Source: Lepeophtheirus salmonis (lineage: Eukaryota > Arthropoda > Copepoda > Siphonostomatoida > Caligidae). Taken from it: a stretch of DNA of 64,000 bases. The stretch spans positions 8,990,001-9,054,000 of the forward strand of contig NC_052136.2 of assembly GCF_016086655.4 (NCBI RefSeq), in the 5' to 3' direction. The first letter of the stretch is position 1, and every line of letters starts with the position of its first letter. A program made the position numbers and the translations under genes. Under the pieces are notes generated by a model that searched no databases, was not told where the DNA came from, and saw nothing but the letters and a program-made list of their open reading frames with translations. Shown piece by piece: positions 36,656-50,487 of the stretch.

Positions 36656-39338
36656 CTTCTACAATTAGAGTGGTATGCCCAAAAAGGGAACTTCCTGCCA
36701 ACTAGCATCACTCTCCCCTCTCCCCAACATTGTAAGGTCAAAGAACGAAAATAGAGTAAAGATATAAAATATAAATAAAAATAAAACTTGGGAAATTTCA
36801 GTTGTCATTATTTTTTATTTTTCTTATTTTCCCAACACGTTATACCTAAAAAGTAAGTAATATATTTACAGATACAAAACGTAGATAAAAACAAATTAAG
36901 CTCAAGACGCGATAACTCAAAAGAACAGATGATGTAAGGGAATGACTTTTTTTTTTATTATGATGGTTGTGGGTACCAACTATTATGAGTCGTGTTGTGA
37001 GACTATTTTCGTTTCTTGTACTTAGGAGCTCATCATCCATCAACTCATTACCTATGTATGTATTTTCATCGTTTAGAAAACACATCAGCACTTAAAAGAG
37101 TAGTTCAATAGTTGATGAATGAATGGCAGACCACTAATCTCTTTTTGTACTCATCTTCAAAATGACCAAAAATAAAAATACCTACATAAACCCACATGAA
37201 TCAGCACTTTTTCACCCCTCCTTGAATAACACTCTTTATTTTCTCATCATAAAGTCACATCCACTTACTAATTGCAGGTAAACCTTGCAATGCGAGCGGC
37301 AACATCCCTCTAAGAGAAATTGAGTGTTTCTGTAAAATAATTCACTTACTAACATTCAGCATAGGTGAGAAAAAGTTCTTACACAACAAGTTCAAGTCGA
37401 TTCTTAAGTCTTTGCTCACAAATCTAAGTCCTCAAAAATAAAAGATACTAATGAAAGAGTTCTACTATATATATTCTGTGACGCGTAATTGAAAGGATAT
37501 TCACCAAAGCGCGAGTGTTAGCTTTCAAGTCCAAGTCAAGTCTTGAGTCTTTGATTGTGTGATCAAGTCGTTTTACAATTCTTCAAAAATTGGACTCGAG
37601 TCACAAGTGTCGATCTAGTGATAATGTCCGTGACAGAGATACACGAATTTCACAGGACATCTGTCCTGTAACCAAAAACAATATTGTTATTCCAATATAT
37701 ATTTTATATTTTGTTTTAGAAATGAAATTTTCATTTATTTGGTTTTGTCTTGGCTTTGACACCAAGACCAAGATTTGGAAGAGGTCCCGAGCAAGACGAG
37801 GCAAATACCTTCAAAACTTGATCTCGAGAACCACATTACAACTTAATGCATTGAATTACATGTAACATGAGTTTCAGATTATGCTGGATCGGTCTAAAAA
37901 AACTGAAACCCCCATCAGTCCTGTCCTAATAAAATTTGCCCTTCCTAGGACCAATCCTTATCAGTCTTTTATGATAATTACAACAGCTGAAATGACGTAG
38001 TTACTAAGTATATAATGTCAGCTATGAATTTTAATAATAACCTCATTCACTGCGACAAGATAGCTAAAGTTTAAAGTAGGAAGTGTGTGGCTAGAACATA
38101 TTATTATATTTTCTAGCTATCATTATTTATGTTCTTTGTTTTTATATTCTTCAATTGTAGTAGGACTGAAGTGTCGACGAATAGGTTTATCAGGACCGTT
38201 AAATGGTAAAAAAGATCGGACCGATAATCGAAAAAACAGTCCTAGAACGGATCTAACAATATTTTTAGAGAATTGCCCAGCCCACAAAATGCTTCTATAT
38301 CCCAACGGACAATAAATTTACTTTTTTAAAGCAAGTTTACCTATGTTCATAGACAATGATTTACTTGTTTATTGCTATAATAAACTACATACGATGACCT
38401 TTTGGATTGACTAAAGTAACGTAAGGTATTGACCAAATTATGTATGTGTAAACAGGGACCCAAATGCTCAAGTCACTCCCTAACCAAGTGTATAAATATC
38501 CAAAGTATATAATATTCTATATATTTTATACAGAAAACTCCAACGATGGTGTGATGTTCTTCCGTTGAGATCACTGAATTTTGTTGGTATCTATGTATAT
38601 ATTTTTTACACGAACAGTAGATTCTCTACTCCCGAAAATCAATTTGTATTTTATTGCTGACATAGATTGGAGTTGAACAATTGTTGCAATAAACTGGAAT
38701 ATAAATGAGTTCTCATTGTTTAAACAGATTTTGTATACACTATTTAAAAAAGTAATAATAGACTGTTTGTGTCATGGACAACAAGCAATTTGTTTAGTAT
38801 ATATATATGTATGGTATATGTAATTCTTTATTGCAAAAATATAGCAACAAGAAGATGAAGAAAAAAAGAGAGGCAAATACTATTTTTTGTAACTCCCGCA
38901 GAGTAATACATTTATATAATATAATGTTTGTAATGTGTATAGCTACGGTTTGGGAAAAACTCCTGTTGCAACGGGGTTATGATGAGCGCGTAGATCCATT
39001 ACTTTACACGCAGGCTACTCTTCTTTTTTACTTCTACTTCTTAGAAGACGATATTATATTATGTATGAACATATACAGAACTTCCGTTCCTTCGCATGAA
39101 GTAAAGATTCAACTTTATTTAGTTTGATTGAGTCTCGCGAAGCGGAGTGACGTGCATTATTTGTGTCTGTGCTTCTGTCGGTTCCTTATTATGCGTACTT
39201 GTTGCTCCTAACCCCGTGAGAGTTAAAACTATCAACAACCCTGAGGGAAGTGAGTTTTGACTCTATTAACTAACAACATTAGTTCATCCCCTCCACGTTA
39301 AAAATCACGTTATTATATACTTTTAATCCCTGTCACAA
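36656..39338. other. Intergenic stretch upstream of the 39.3-kb gene
   Basis: Degenerate AAGTC/GACTT-rich repeat at about 37385-37620; GGACCGAT-family repeats at about 37885-37965 and 38160-38250. The last 200 bp (39130-39338) is less AT-rich and probably holds 5' untranslated sequence or promoter of the downstream gene. A branch-like CTATTAACTAAC and acceptor CATTAG (AG at 39281-39282) could end a 5'UTR intron. Confidence 0.45.
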
Positions 39339-39955
39339 ATGGCTTCAAAAAGACGACTCAATCGAAGTACAAGCTCGGTTTCTGTACGTCGAATGTTGAG
39401 CTCCTTTAAAAAACATCAACAGCTTCCTCCTAGCTTCTCCTACTCCTCTGTTCCTTCACACATTGACATCTACGAACCCCACGAGCTAAAGCCTCCCTCC
39501 TATCTGAATGTCAAATCCCTTGAGGGACCGCCGGCTCATACCCTACAAGAAGAAGTAGAAGAAAGTGAACAGACAAAGAGACATATTTTGTTGTCTCGGA
39601 GTCAGAGTGCTTCGGATATAAGCAAATTGGCCTCTGTAAAGACCACGACAACCTCTTGCTCGACTTCGATCAACTCTCGAAGTCCTGTTAAGAGTAGAAT
39701 TGTGCGGAATCGAACGATATTAGGGAGTTATCCTTTGTTCTATAAGCTGAGTCGTTCCACAAGTTCTCTTGGACCCTCACTACCAATCCACTTACCCATT
39801 GGAGAGGAGAGTGAACCCGAATGGGGAGGAGGATCAAGGATTAATTCTTCCACCACTTCTTTGTCTGCTATGAGTCATGCTCAATTTCGTAGTGACTATA
39901 AAGAGATGGACAAGGACTGTGGGATGTTTATCCCTAATTACTATGGAAATGACAG
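39339..39955 (+). CDS. First coding exon of a serine-rich protein, unknown family (partial)
   Basis: The longest open frame in the window: 205 codons plus two bases to the donor GACAG|GTAGGT (GT at 39956-39957), so the exon ends in phase 2; the TAG just after belongs to the intron. Chance expectation for this length at this composition is about 0.001 per window. The protein begins MASKRRLNRSTSSVSVRRML, basic and Ser-rich; residues 29-42 and 51-66 are Pro-rich; 71-78 acidic; R87-S92 (RSQSAS) and R139-S143 (RSTSS) look like basophilic-kinase or 14-3-3-type sites. No signal peptide, membrane segment or known domain; only two cysteines. It looks like an intrinsically disordered N-terminal region, perhaps of a cytoskeletal or signalling protein (inference). 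The ATG is the first in frame, with G at +4. No further exons were found up to 64000. Confidence 0.8.
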
Positions 39956-42900
39956 GTAGGTTCCTTTAATTAATATGTAGGTACTTAATATAAGATGAGC
40001 TGTTCTTCAGGGAGAGGGAAGGACCCCCCCTCCCTCAGAAAGAATAAAAAAATGTCAGGAGATGAATTTATGGCTTTCTCTACCTTTCTTTCTATTTCCC
40101 TCGTCATCATTATCTAATGTTTTAATTCATAACCTTATAATTAGAGGGTGAAAAATAAAAGAGGTATGATACACAAAAATGTGTAATATTTTAATTACAT
40201 CATAATATAAACGTACACTTTATTTATACCCTAAGCGCCAGTAATTTATGTATTTTTTACTAATGATAGCTGAAGAGACTTTTACTTCAGAAGGGGATAG
40301 ATACAAATACTAAATTATGTATATGGACATATAACATTTGTTATATACATATAAAAAAACTGATCCAGTCCTCAAATATCTGATCAACAACATCACGACG
40401 ATCCTTTTACTAACAACAAAATATAGACGGTATTTTTTTGTCACCTCTCGATTTGTCTCCTTCTTTTTTCCTTTATATATGTATGTTCTTAACTTTGATT
40501 GGTTGAATTATAATTAGCTCTTGTTAAGGTGCTCTGTACAATTCCCAACAACTATTGACTAATAATTTTATAGTCAGGAAGAATTTACTATCTATTACAA
40601 AGAGATTTTAGGCCTGTTTCTATTTCTTTTTGATGGAAAGGGTTCTGAGATACAATTAAGGTGACGACGCGTATTTTAAGTGCCCATTTTAAACGTATCC
40701 TTCAAGTTTAACGACAGAATATCAATATTTTGGGATTGATACATCCCTCATGAGTCGTATTTTTCTTTTTGTAGTTACGTAGTTTTTAATCTCTTTACCT
40801 TGGGCATAGGATCTACTCAAGCTACAGGGACGTTTCGCCGCTTGGTTTATAACTTTGGTATTGGATTCTATTATTTTCTATAATATCATATTACACCCGT
40901 AGAAGTATCTCTTTAATAACGTATTTACAGACACACAGAGCTCATTTCTACACCTATAGCAAAATTTAAACTGTATTTTTTTGTCGACTTTCTACTTATT
41001 TTCCAACAATCAGTGCTCTGAACCATGGAACTCAGGATATTTGGAATAAAGGCAGCGTGTTTCCTTTTCCCAAATGAGTTATTTTTGCTTTTATTACTTA
41101 CCAGAGTACAATAGGGCCCGAATATATTGTGTTGAACATATTTAAAATGCCAAATTAAAAACTTTAATGCAACAAATTATTTCTGACAAAAAACATTTAA
41201 ATAAAAAAACACATTAATTCCACAAATATAGTTTAAAATGTTTATTACTTTAATAATTACGGACGACAAATGTATTTAAATACAAATTATGCACTACAAA
41301 CTGTAATTGTATCAAGTTTGTATAGGAAATATGATCCATGACTCAAGTGGGAAAGGTCTGTAAACAAAATGACGTGAATGGACTTCCAAATGTATATAAA
41401 ACTCCATGGCCCAATGTAGATCATTCGAATCAGTTCAATTTGAAGTGTTGTGAACAATTCTAAGCAATTTATAGTACAATAACTCCATAGTTGGAAAGAA
41501 TTGGGGGACAGCTACAATATGATTTTTGAGTAAATTTGTCTCCCCTGCTTCTTTATGGAAGAAAGGTTGTGAGATACAATAGAGAGAACGGCGTGACATA
41601 CATACAGAATTGTAGATAAAATAATTTGTTTATGTCCCGAAATTACAGGTACATAATATATAATAAAAATAACACATTTTTTTGTCAAAGGAAAATGTGA
41701 CGAAATTTATTTATTATTTGGATCAAAATAAAATAAAAAGTTTCTTCTCGGAAAGAAGAATTAAATCTTGGAAAATCATGATGCGAGGATCTACATTTCT
41801 TTACATATGTATAATTATCTCCATAGGGCACGTGTTGTTGTGGGTCTATGTACTATATACCAACTGTGCGTATATATAAACCTATGTAGACGATGGAGGT
41901 GTAATCCCTTATAATTTAAAAGTCTCTAAGATAAAAGGATTTTATTTTGTCATGGTGCAGCTTTTGAGTTGTCCATGATGCCTTGCCCTTTGCATGACTT
42001 GAACTTATATACATTGTATGTAGAGTCTATTCACATTATAAGGAAATAAAATTAAACACCTGGAGAACTAACTTCAGTAGGAGAGTCATAAAAATTAAGT
42101 ATCCTTCTTAGTGTTTATTACATGCCTTTACGAGGCATTTTAAAAAGAAGGAAGAAAATATATTTAGTATTATTTTTTCCTTAATAAAAATACCCTAAAT
42201 TTTCCATGTGTACGTATAAATATTTATTAGAATACGTTCAATCATCGACCTACGAGACACATGAATAGAACGAGTGTTCGTTTATGTAGTCATTACTCCT
42301 AAAAGCTTCAGAGCCTCACTTTTCCTTGTAATGACTATGAACTAAGATTGAGTTCTAAAGGGCTCAAAGGGAGTCATGGCCCCTTTTGCGAGGAATAGTT
42401 TAAGGGTGTGAAATTTTTAAGAAGATTAGTGACTTTTTTATAATCACAAGAAACGAAATTGAGCAAGATTCAAATTTTCTAATTTACAAAAATCGGTACT
42501 ATGACATCAATCGAAGTTTAAAGCATTTCATGGTCTGTTTATTTTTTGTTATAACTTATGTGACTGAGTTATGACGTATTACTCAATTGAAGCACTTTCT
42601 AAACTTTCAAAGTGTCTTTAAAATGAACTCTTTTTACATAAAAACAATGATAACATGAAAGAAGATTGATCTGAGAAAAAATAAACACCAAAAAAAATCC
42701 GCTGAAAACGATTAAATTTATAAATGCAGTCGATATAAAAAACCTCAGTCAAATAGGAGTAGTAAAATACCTTTTTTGAAGGGGGAGGACATAATTTAGA
42801 GGCCGCATAATCGAAATAATTTTCTAAAACCAATACAATACAAGATTTTGTAATTCCCCTTAAAATAATGTATATTTTTTATATATAAGCGCTACAAATA

Positions 42901-43321
42901 GCTGACCTTCCTTGTAAAAGTCGTGCCACTGACTCAACATACATAGGTTGGACAAAAGCGAGTCGCAATGCCAGTCAACTTTGATTTGTATAATTATCGC
43001 GCAGCTTTCCCAGACGGTTATTGCTCTTAATTATCCAAAAATTAAGACTATTATATGTAAAAAAAAAAGTTCGTTTTTTTAGATACCCAGCACAACACTT
43101 CAAGGGGTTTCGTTGAATGTCTGATCTTCTTTATGTACAAAGCAATTATTATCCATACGTTATAATAATACCAATGTATGAAAAAACGGTTTCATAATAT
43201 TTTTTTTTTTTTACAAAAGAAGAATAATTTTTTGACTAATTGTTTCATGTGAGTTTTTCTCACAGATTGCCCTGAAAACAAAGAGAGCAAAAAGTTTTTC
43301 TTTCTATATTACACACATATG
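39956..43321. other. Probable intron of the 39.3-kb gene
   Basis: Begins with the GTAGGT donor. Contains two direct copies of the GATACAATAAAGG repeat (40639-40671 and 41563-41595, similar over roughly 110 bp) and AT-rich DNA. No exon in the required entry phase was convincing. Confidence 0.5.
41393..41436 (+). promoter_or_regulatory. Possible RNA polymerase II core promoter
   Basis: TATATAAAA (41393-41401) lies exactly 30 nt before the A of TCATTC (41421-41426), fitting the arthropod initiator TCAKTY; a second TCAGTT is at 41430. No convincing coding frame follows, so it may be a chance match or a promoter of a repeat or non-coding RNA. Confidence 0.2.
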
Positions 43322-44021
43322 TACAGGGTGTACCAGTTATTTATGCTGTAACTTTTGCGCACTCTGTTGAGTAAACGCAGACATTTTTTTTTTTTGGTTA
43401 TATAGATTGTTCAAACTTACACCAGTTGGAAAAATGGAATCAATTTATGAATTCTTTGTCTCAAATATTAGGAAAAAGCACAGATCTCTCATTGGAATCC
43501 GTGACGGGAGGGATAATATAACAATTGCTCTAACTCTGGGGCCAAGTTAGACGTTTGTTTGATAGGTTAGGAGGGAATTGACACCTCCAAAGGTGATTTT
43601 GATTTTGCTACACCTTGAAAACAAGTCTCAAATGGTTCCAAGACAATTTTGACTACTTCGTCTTGTTGGACTTTGGGCCTCCAAACTCAATGGATCTGAA
43701 TCCGATAGATTTTTTTGTTTGGGCCACGATCGAACAACAAACCAACTGAATCCCCTGAAACACCAAAACGAACTTACAAGACGGATCAGGAAGGAGTTCC
43801 AGGTTTTGCCAAGGGACCAAGTGGTGATGGCCTGCTTGCGCTTTTGACCTCGTATAGAAACTGTAATTGAGACTGGAGGTGATTTTATTAAATGAAACGA
43901 ATCAGAATCCATCAAGCTTTCAGGATCTGTTTTATTTATTTTTAATCTTTTAATTGGTTAGTGAGAAAATTGCATTTGAAAAAAATCATTTTTGTGGAAC
44001 ATATAACTTGCGCACTCTGTA
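43322..44021 (+). mobile_element. Mariner-like transposon, 5'-deleted, dead
   Basis: Ends are inverted copies next to TA: ACAGGGTGTACCAGTTATTT at the left, AAATAACTGG-like AACATATAACTTGCGCACTC then TGT at the right. The plus strand encodes DNFDYFVLLDFGPPNSMDLN then PIDFFVWATIEQQTN, matching the mariner block WPPNSPDLNPxDFFVW with the third catalytic Asp kept. Then comes a stop and, in another frame, PRIETVIETGGDFIK as the C-terminus. About 700 bp against about 1.3 kb for intact mariners; the HTH and first catalytic residues are missing. The minus frame at 43628-43915 is a shadow. Confidence 0.75.
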
Positions 44022-47000
44022 TATATTGTAATAGTATTGGACTCGAGTATTACTTGAGCTCGGCCGAAATATTTATTTGGAAAATTTGACTTTAGTAGAA
44101 CTCATAGTATATTCAAAACTAGAGAAATTTGAGAATTCGAGTAGTTTTACTCAAAAAAGAGAGTTAAAAGCGCTACTTTTATATTTACTAAAATTAGAGC
44201 TGATGCATTAAAAAGAAGAAAGTACTGAAATTATCACAAATTTGAACTCGACTCGACGCAGAACTGAAAACTTTAAACTCTACCAACTTCAAAGTTTTTG
44301 ACTGGAATCCAACACTTTGTAAATTTTGATCTTACATGACTAATAGTGTTAAGACTCGATCCGAAACCTAAAGTTTCTTAATCCCTAATATATATATATA
44401 TATATAGATTTTTCGTGTTGACCGGATTTTACTTTGAAATCCATGAAGACCGAACTTGGACTGAATTAGAATGGTTACATATACAAAAGTTATGACGGTC
44501 ACAGATCGTTTTAGAATCTTTAGACGTAAACTCAACAATAATATTTACGTAGAAAAATGCAATAAACACCCTCTCAACAACATTAACTATTATTCCAATG
44601 ACTAATATTTAGCTTCGATATTTTTTTTATTTTCCGGCGAATTATCGTCAATGTCTCATTCCGATTAATCCATTGAATTCCCACAAATTGCACTTAAAGA
44701 AGAAAAAATACATTATCTCATTGAAATAATTAGAACTTGATAGATTTTATAAGAAAGCCCATATCGGGGCCAAATGAAGACTCATAAATAGTTCATGAAG
44801 ATCCTAAAGTATGTTTAACATTCTTGGGCATCTCAACTCATCTTAGAAATTGACTTCAATGCCTATAATTGATTGAAATATGTATATGAAGATAGAATTT
44901 TATACAGATTTAGGAAGTATAAATAAATTGTCTGTTTCTCTTCTTTTTTTTTATGTTTGTACAATATTGCTTTTGTGTTCACTCACAGCATTTGTCATTA
45001 TCATGATTTTATTCCATGTATGTAAGTGATAACTCTTTTCTCATTCCTTTATTGAAATATGATTGTATTTAAATTTGATCATCCGTCCCTCTTCAGCCAT
45101 TAAGATGACCAGAAATAAAGGAAGAAACGTGATGATTTTGCATAAAACTTCGTTTTCCAAAAGGAAGAAGAAAAAAAATAACAAGAAAACAATTGGAGTA
45201 ATCACATAAAGTAATCTTAAGTTTCACTTCTCCCTTATTTCGTGAGTCGTCCATTTTATATATAATAGATTAAAAACTGCCTACAGATCCGATATATCGA
45301 CTCTTTGCGTACAAAGATATTACTTCGATAATGGATTATTCACGTATTTTCAATCCCTCTAATAATTAGCATCCGTTAATAGTTATAACTTTTTTGCAAA
45401 AACCATCAACAATATACATAAGTAGATGCTTGTAAAAAAATATACTGAAATTTAAAATAAAAAAAGAAATCCGTCAATATAATCTTACTATTAACATCAA
45501 TACGAAAAAATTCAATAAGGGTTTTTAAATTACAAACAATATTTTGTCAAATACATAGATGAAAATAATAGATGCTAATCTAACATTGAATATTCGAGAC
45601 ATGGTCCTTCTATATATATATTATAATATATTTTATCCACCACGGATATAGGATTCAAAATTGAAAAATCATTTGGCAAAAAAATTAATAGATATAGATA
45701 GGGTTGTGCCCTTGGACTGAGATGACGATCTCTATTTGATATATTTTACATAAAAATAAAAACTATAAAAGTTGTCTTTAGAATGCAAAACTTTGCTTTT
45801 GTAAACTACAGAGATCAATATATAAATTAAACTTATGTTAATAGCTTAAATAAATATATAAAAATATTTATTTAAGAAACAAACCTTAAATAACTTTTTA
45901 AATATTAGTTTTTTAAGATGCTATCTATTATAGTTATGAAGTTATATGTCTTCCCTTTACGAAAAAATATGTTTTTTCTTCATTGAAATGAAATTGAAGA
46001 ATTTATTAGACTTGTAAAGAAGGGATTTGTTTTTTTGTACATTTGTTTTTTAACTTTTATTTAGATCTTTTAAAGTGAAAAATAACACTAAATCATATAG
46101 ATATTGTAGGAAATAATATTCTTCAATAAAGCATAATGTAGGCCACAAAATATGAGGTCTTGGGTTATAAAAGTCATTATCATGTTCCTCAGCGTAAAAA
46201 CAATCAGAATCATACCATTGACAAAACTCGAAAATTTAAAATATTTGATATTTCATTCATTTTTTTGTTTTGACAATTATTTAATATCTCTAGATGAAAT
46301 ATAAATTGCTGGTGTTTGTTTATTTTTTTTACATGACCAACTATTTGTTTACTTGCCAATCGTGTCAGATGTTTTTCTGTATTGTTTTTCTTCCAATGAA
46401 TTTTTCTCTTTGCAGTCTCAATGAGCTGAAGTTCATATATATTTTTTTCTCAAGAGCCCAATTTAATATTAGTGTTGGGGTTTGGTCTCGTTTCAATCGT
46501 AGATCAATTTGAAATCGACGACACTCGTTGAATCAAACTAATTCGGTTTTAAAGGACTAATTTAATTCGGTCTACACCAGTTATATAGTTGAAATATGGA
46601 TGTGTATTTCTTGCTTGTCAACATTGGTGCAATGACGTCATACAGAGCTTACTGAGTTTGGTATTATGTTTATCATACTTTCTGAAATTTATACCAGTTT
46701 TAAGACGCATTGTTCAAATGATATGACTATATGAAGACTTAATAGATTTTCAAGATGTTTCAAATATTTCTAGAAAACATTTTGTTATGGAAAAACAACG
46801 AAAACATCAACAATGATTTATTTAAGGAATAATAAATTTGATCCACGATTTGGTAACGATTCAATTTCGATCCACAGGCTAAGACCGCTGTTATGAAATA
46901 AATCAATTAAGACCAAACTAAAAAAAAATATATGGGTATCGGACTGAGTGTCACAACTAATTCTATTATTTTTTTAAATTTATTTTTCTTGCGCGCCAAA

Positions 47001-50000
47001 TACAATTTTGAATTTAAATTTACACATAAATATATTGAATAATATTTTCATTATGGAATTGTATTATTTTGCCGCAAGACAGCGCCACTCTGGCTCATTT
47101 TGTAAACACACTAATATAAATCAGTAACGCTTATTCCTCGTTGGTTGCACTATCTATTGTTAAGTCCACAAACGCTATTGATTGAAGAAAACTCTTCTAA
47201 TTTTAGCTTCATACATAAAATTATGAGAAACCCTCCCCTTGTAAAATATTTTGTTAATCAATAGTAAAATATGAGTCAATGAATATTTCAATATTGAAAT
47301 AATATAATTGAAATAACCTCTTGCCATAATTTCTTTGAGTAATAATCTTTTGGCAATGACGCTCTCTTCATAGATTTGAGTATAATGGGTAGAGAGATGA
47401 TGGTAGAATGTACTCCCCCAGGGGGTAGCACAAGTCGTTTTTGTTGTTTCCATGATAAAATATCAAATTGTATGTAATCACTTCGTTTTATTTTAATCAG
47501 TTTATAGGTAGGGAATCTCTCTCCGAATCCCATTTTTCGAGGATTTTTCAATGAAAAAAAATTAAATTAATTTATTTTTTACTTTTTATGTATTACATTT
47601 AACTAAACAAATATACCCTATGACGTCACAAAAAGGCTAGGACAGAGATTTACTTTATAAATCCTCTGTGTTTGGCCTACGATTTTCTTGTTGCTTAACA
47701 TTGTTATAATAGGATTTCCTTTTCCAACAAAAATTAGTTTGCAATTTACTTAATATTGAAGTTTTTTGTTGATATGAGTCTGATCTGGTTATTGGGTTAA
47801 TAAAAGCAGGATTCCTTGACTCTAAAAAAAACCTGCTCACTATTAGTGATAAAGATAAAATGAAAATTGAGAATATATAATGGCTTAAGACTGAACTATG
47901 AAGGCACTAACAATATAATAACTCTGTTATGGATAATCTCAAAAATTTAGCTCATTCTTCGACCAAATTGAATAATTACTTTTGGAGTACTTTTTCATGA
48001 AATGAAATTTTCCGACAAAATATTTCTACAACTTCATTACTAATTAATTAAATCCCAAAAGAAGGCTCTCAATGAGCAATGGGATAGGTCTTTGCGTTTC
48101 TGATTTATCATTTCATCACAAAAATTAATTCTTCTCTTTTACAATTGCTATTTAATAGTATAATTCTGTATTTATAAGTCTCTATTAACGAGGTTGTGTA
48201 TCTATTGTCTATCCAGAGTTTAAGTAATCCTTGGACTGATTTGTAGGGCTGAACTGGATTGGACTGCAGTCTATATGGACCGAAAAACACAAAATTTAAG
48301 TATTTATTATTTACTAAAGGAATTCGGATAAGTCCCGGGATCCCACTCAAACATAATTTCCTGAGAAATGAAAAGCCCTCGTAGGGTATCTAGACCATAA
48401 TGTAGAGTCCTGTTGCAATGACTATGAAGCTTTTGTATGATTAATGATTAATAATTATTAAAGTGACCTTTTCCTCCTAAGAGGGGAGGCATAAGGTCAC
48501 ATGCCCTTGATCAAGAAAAAGGTGGATATATACTCGTATAAATGCAGATAGTAAATGGAACATCTAATCAAAAATCTATTTTTTTTAAAAAGGATTCTAG
48601 TTTAACAGTTTTCATTTATATTTAATAATTCTATGTACATACATACATTTTATATTATTAGTATGTAATTCCTACGCTCAAAAATTGAATAAAAGAAAAT
48701 CAATCTCATAGAAGCTCCCATTTAAACACTTTCCCCCACAACGCCTCTTGGCATAAAGTGAGAAAACGACTCCATTTACCTATAATATTACATACACTTT
48801 TATTTCCCCAACCCTCTTCCAAGTTTTTTTATTATTCTAATTATCTCATTTTTTCCTTCCTTTATTGGTGTATATGTATCTACAAACCTATTGAATAAAA
48901 CGATACATTCATAATATCAGAACGTACGTTTTAAGAGAGCATCACTCTGATTGGAATCTGATTTCCTCTCACGCCTGTACCCTATGAGGAATTCATCATA
49001 TACAATACATTTTATACTTACATACATCTTGAAGTATTCATATTTTATTCGTAAAAAGTGAAATATTCATTTAAATCTTCGTTAGGATGGGGTATGTTTT
49101 TATACTTTTTTTACAATTTTGCTTTTGAACAAGTGTCAAAAGAGTGGTCATGTTGTACGAATATAACTTATGCAAAATTTCATTGTTTTAATGTGACGTC
49201 ATCTCTTTAGGTAAACACATATGGGTCAAAGTCTGAAAAAGGGGAAAGGTTCTTCATTTAGTCGAAAAGATTAAAATAAGGCATTATTCTTTATTAGACA
49301 TAAAATTATTTTAATAGATATCTATCTAACCTATAAACAATATTTGTAATTTTTTTTTATGAAGTCGTTATATAGAGCAAAAATGGCGAAAATAAAGTTG
49401 GAACTTTTTGGAACATAAATTAAGTATGATATTTTATTTCTGAAAATTTAAAATAATCTATAAATCCCTTTCGTTAATCCCGATTGATATCAACATTATC
49501 ACGGATTCACATGAAGTTTATGAACTCCTTGCCTCTTTTAGTCCTGTCCATACCAACTAATTGTCTTTTTGAGTATTCTAATCCCAGTCTAAGCTACCGG
49601 AAATTATTTCTCTTTTATATTACCTAACGTTTCTTTTAAGACGTCCGCTGCAAAAAAAAAAAAAAAAAAAAATTGAAAATAAGATATCTCGTGTCAAACC
49701 TATTAAAGGGTTATGATTTTATGCGAAATAAAGGATAATGTTTTTTTCAATTTTATTCGACTAAATGCCTTTTCCACACGTTGCCCAAAATGTGTGCCCT
49801 AAAGAACAATATAAAATTATTTTAAAACTACGTAACAACCTTTTCCGTACTAGCCATAATCGGAATTTGGATAAAGTTGGAAAACAAACCGTCCTAACCT
49901 ACATATGTATGAAAATCAGCTCTATTAAAAAAACATGAAATCCTTTGTTGCTCTTCGATCTATATATATATATATATATTATAATAATATGTACATTACC

Positions 50001-50487
50001 TTCTGTCACGTAAATTACCATGAAGAATTGACAACAATGAATCTTTGTGAAATATTAAGACGGTTTTTCCCATGGAAAATATCACTTCCAGAATCATCAT
50101 TATCTGGCACTAATCTTGGGTATATTCGGAAGAGGGGGTACATTATTATTGAATATGCAATCAGAGGCACGTACATAGGTAGTCTCACCAATCGGAAGGA
50201 TGTCCATGGTTCTACAACCATCACGTTCCCCACAAAGTATATACAAAATAGAAAATGATCTGATAAATAATTATTATTTGTTATTAATTATATAAATACA
50301 TATTTGCTTTTTGCACAGGTACTAATAAATCACTTCTTTTATTTGCAAAAACATGTTAGGTATTTGCAGAAGTTTTTATTTTTTAGAGAGGGACTTCCGT
50401 GCCTCATATATGTATATAGGCATTTGTTTAACCTACTGAACTTAATGTAATTAAAAAATGAAATAATAATTAGTAGAGCGGTTTTCT
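44022..50487. other. AT-rich stretch with scattered repeats
   Basis: No gene supported. Degenerate GACTC-rich repeat at about 44040-44300; GGACCGAT-family fragments at 44400-44470 and 48225-48295; TGACGTCA at 46633, 47621 and 49194; a GC-richer segment AAGACAGCGCCACTCTGGC at 47077. Three adjacent minus-strand frames at 47175-47840 show no shared splice logic or motif. A poly-A run lies near 49651-49671. Confidence 0.45.

Noticed and set aside
47175..47840. Three neighbouring minus-strand frames
   Set aside because: Two overlap in different frames, no splice chain joins them, and no motif is recognised.
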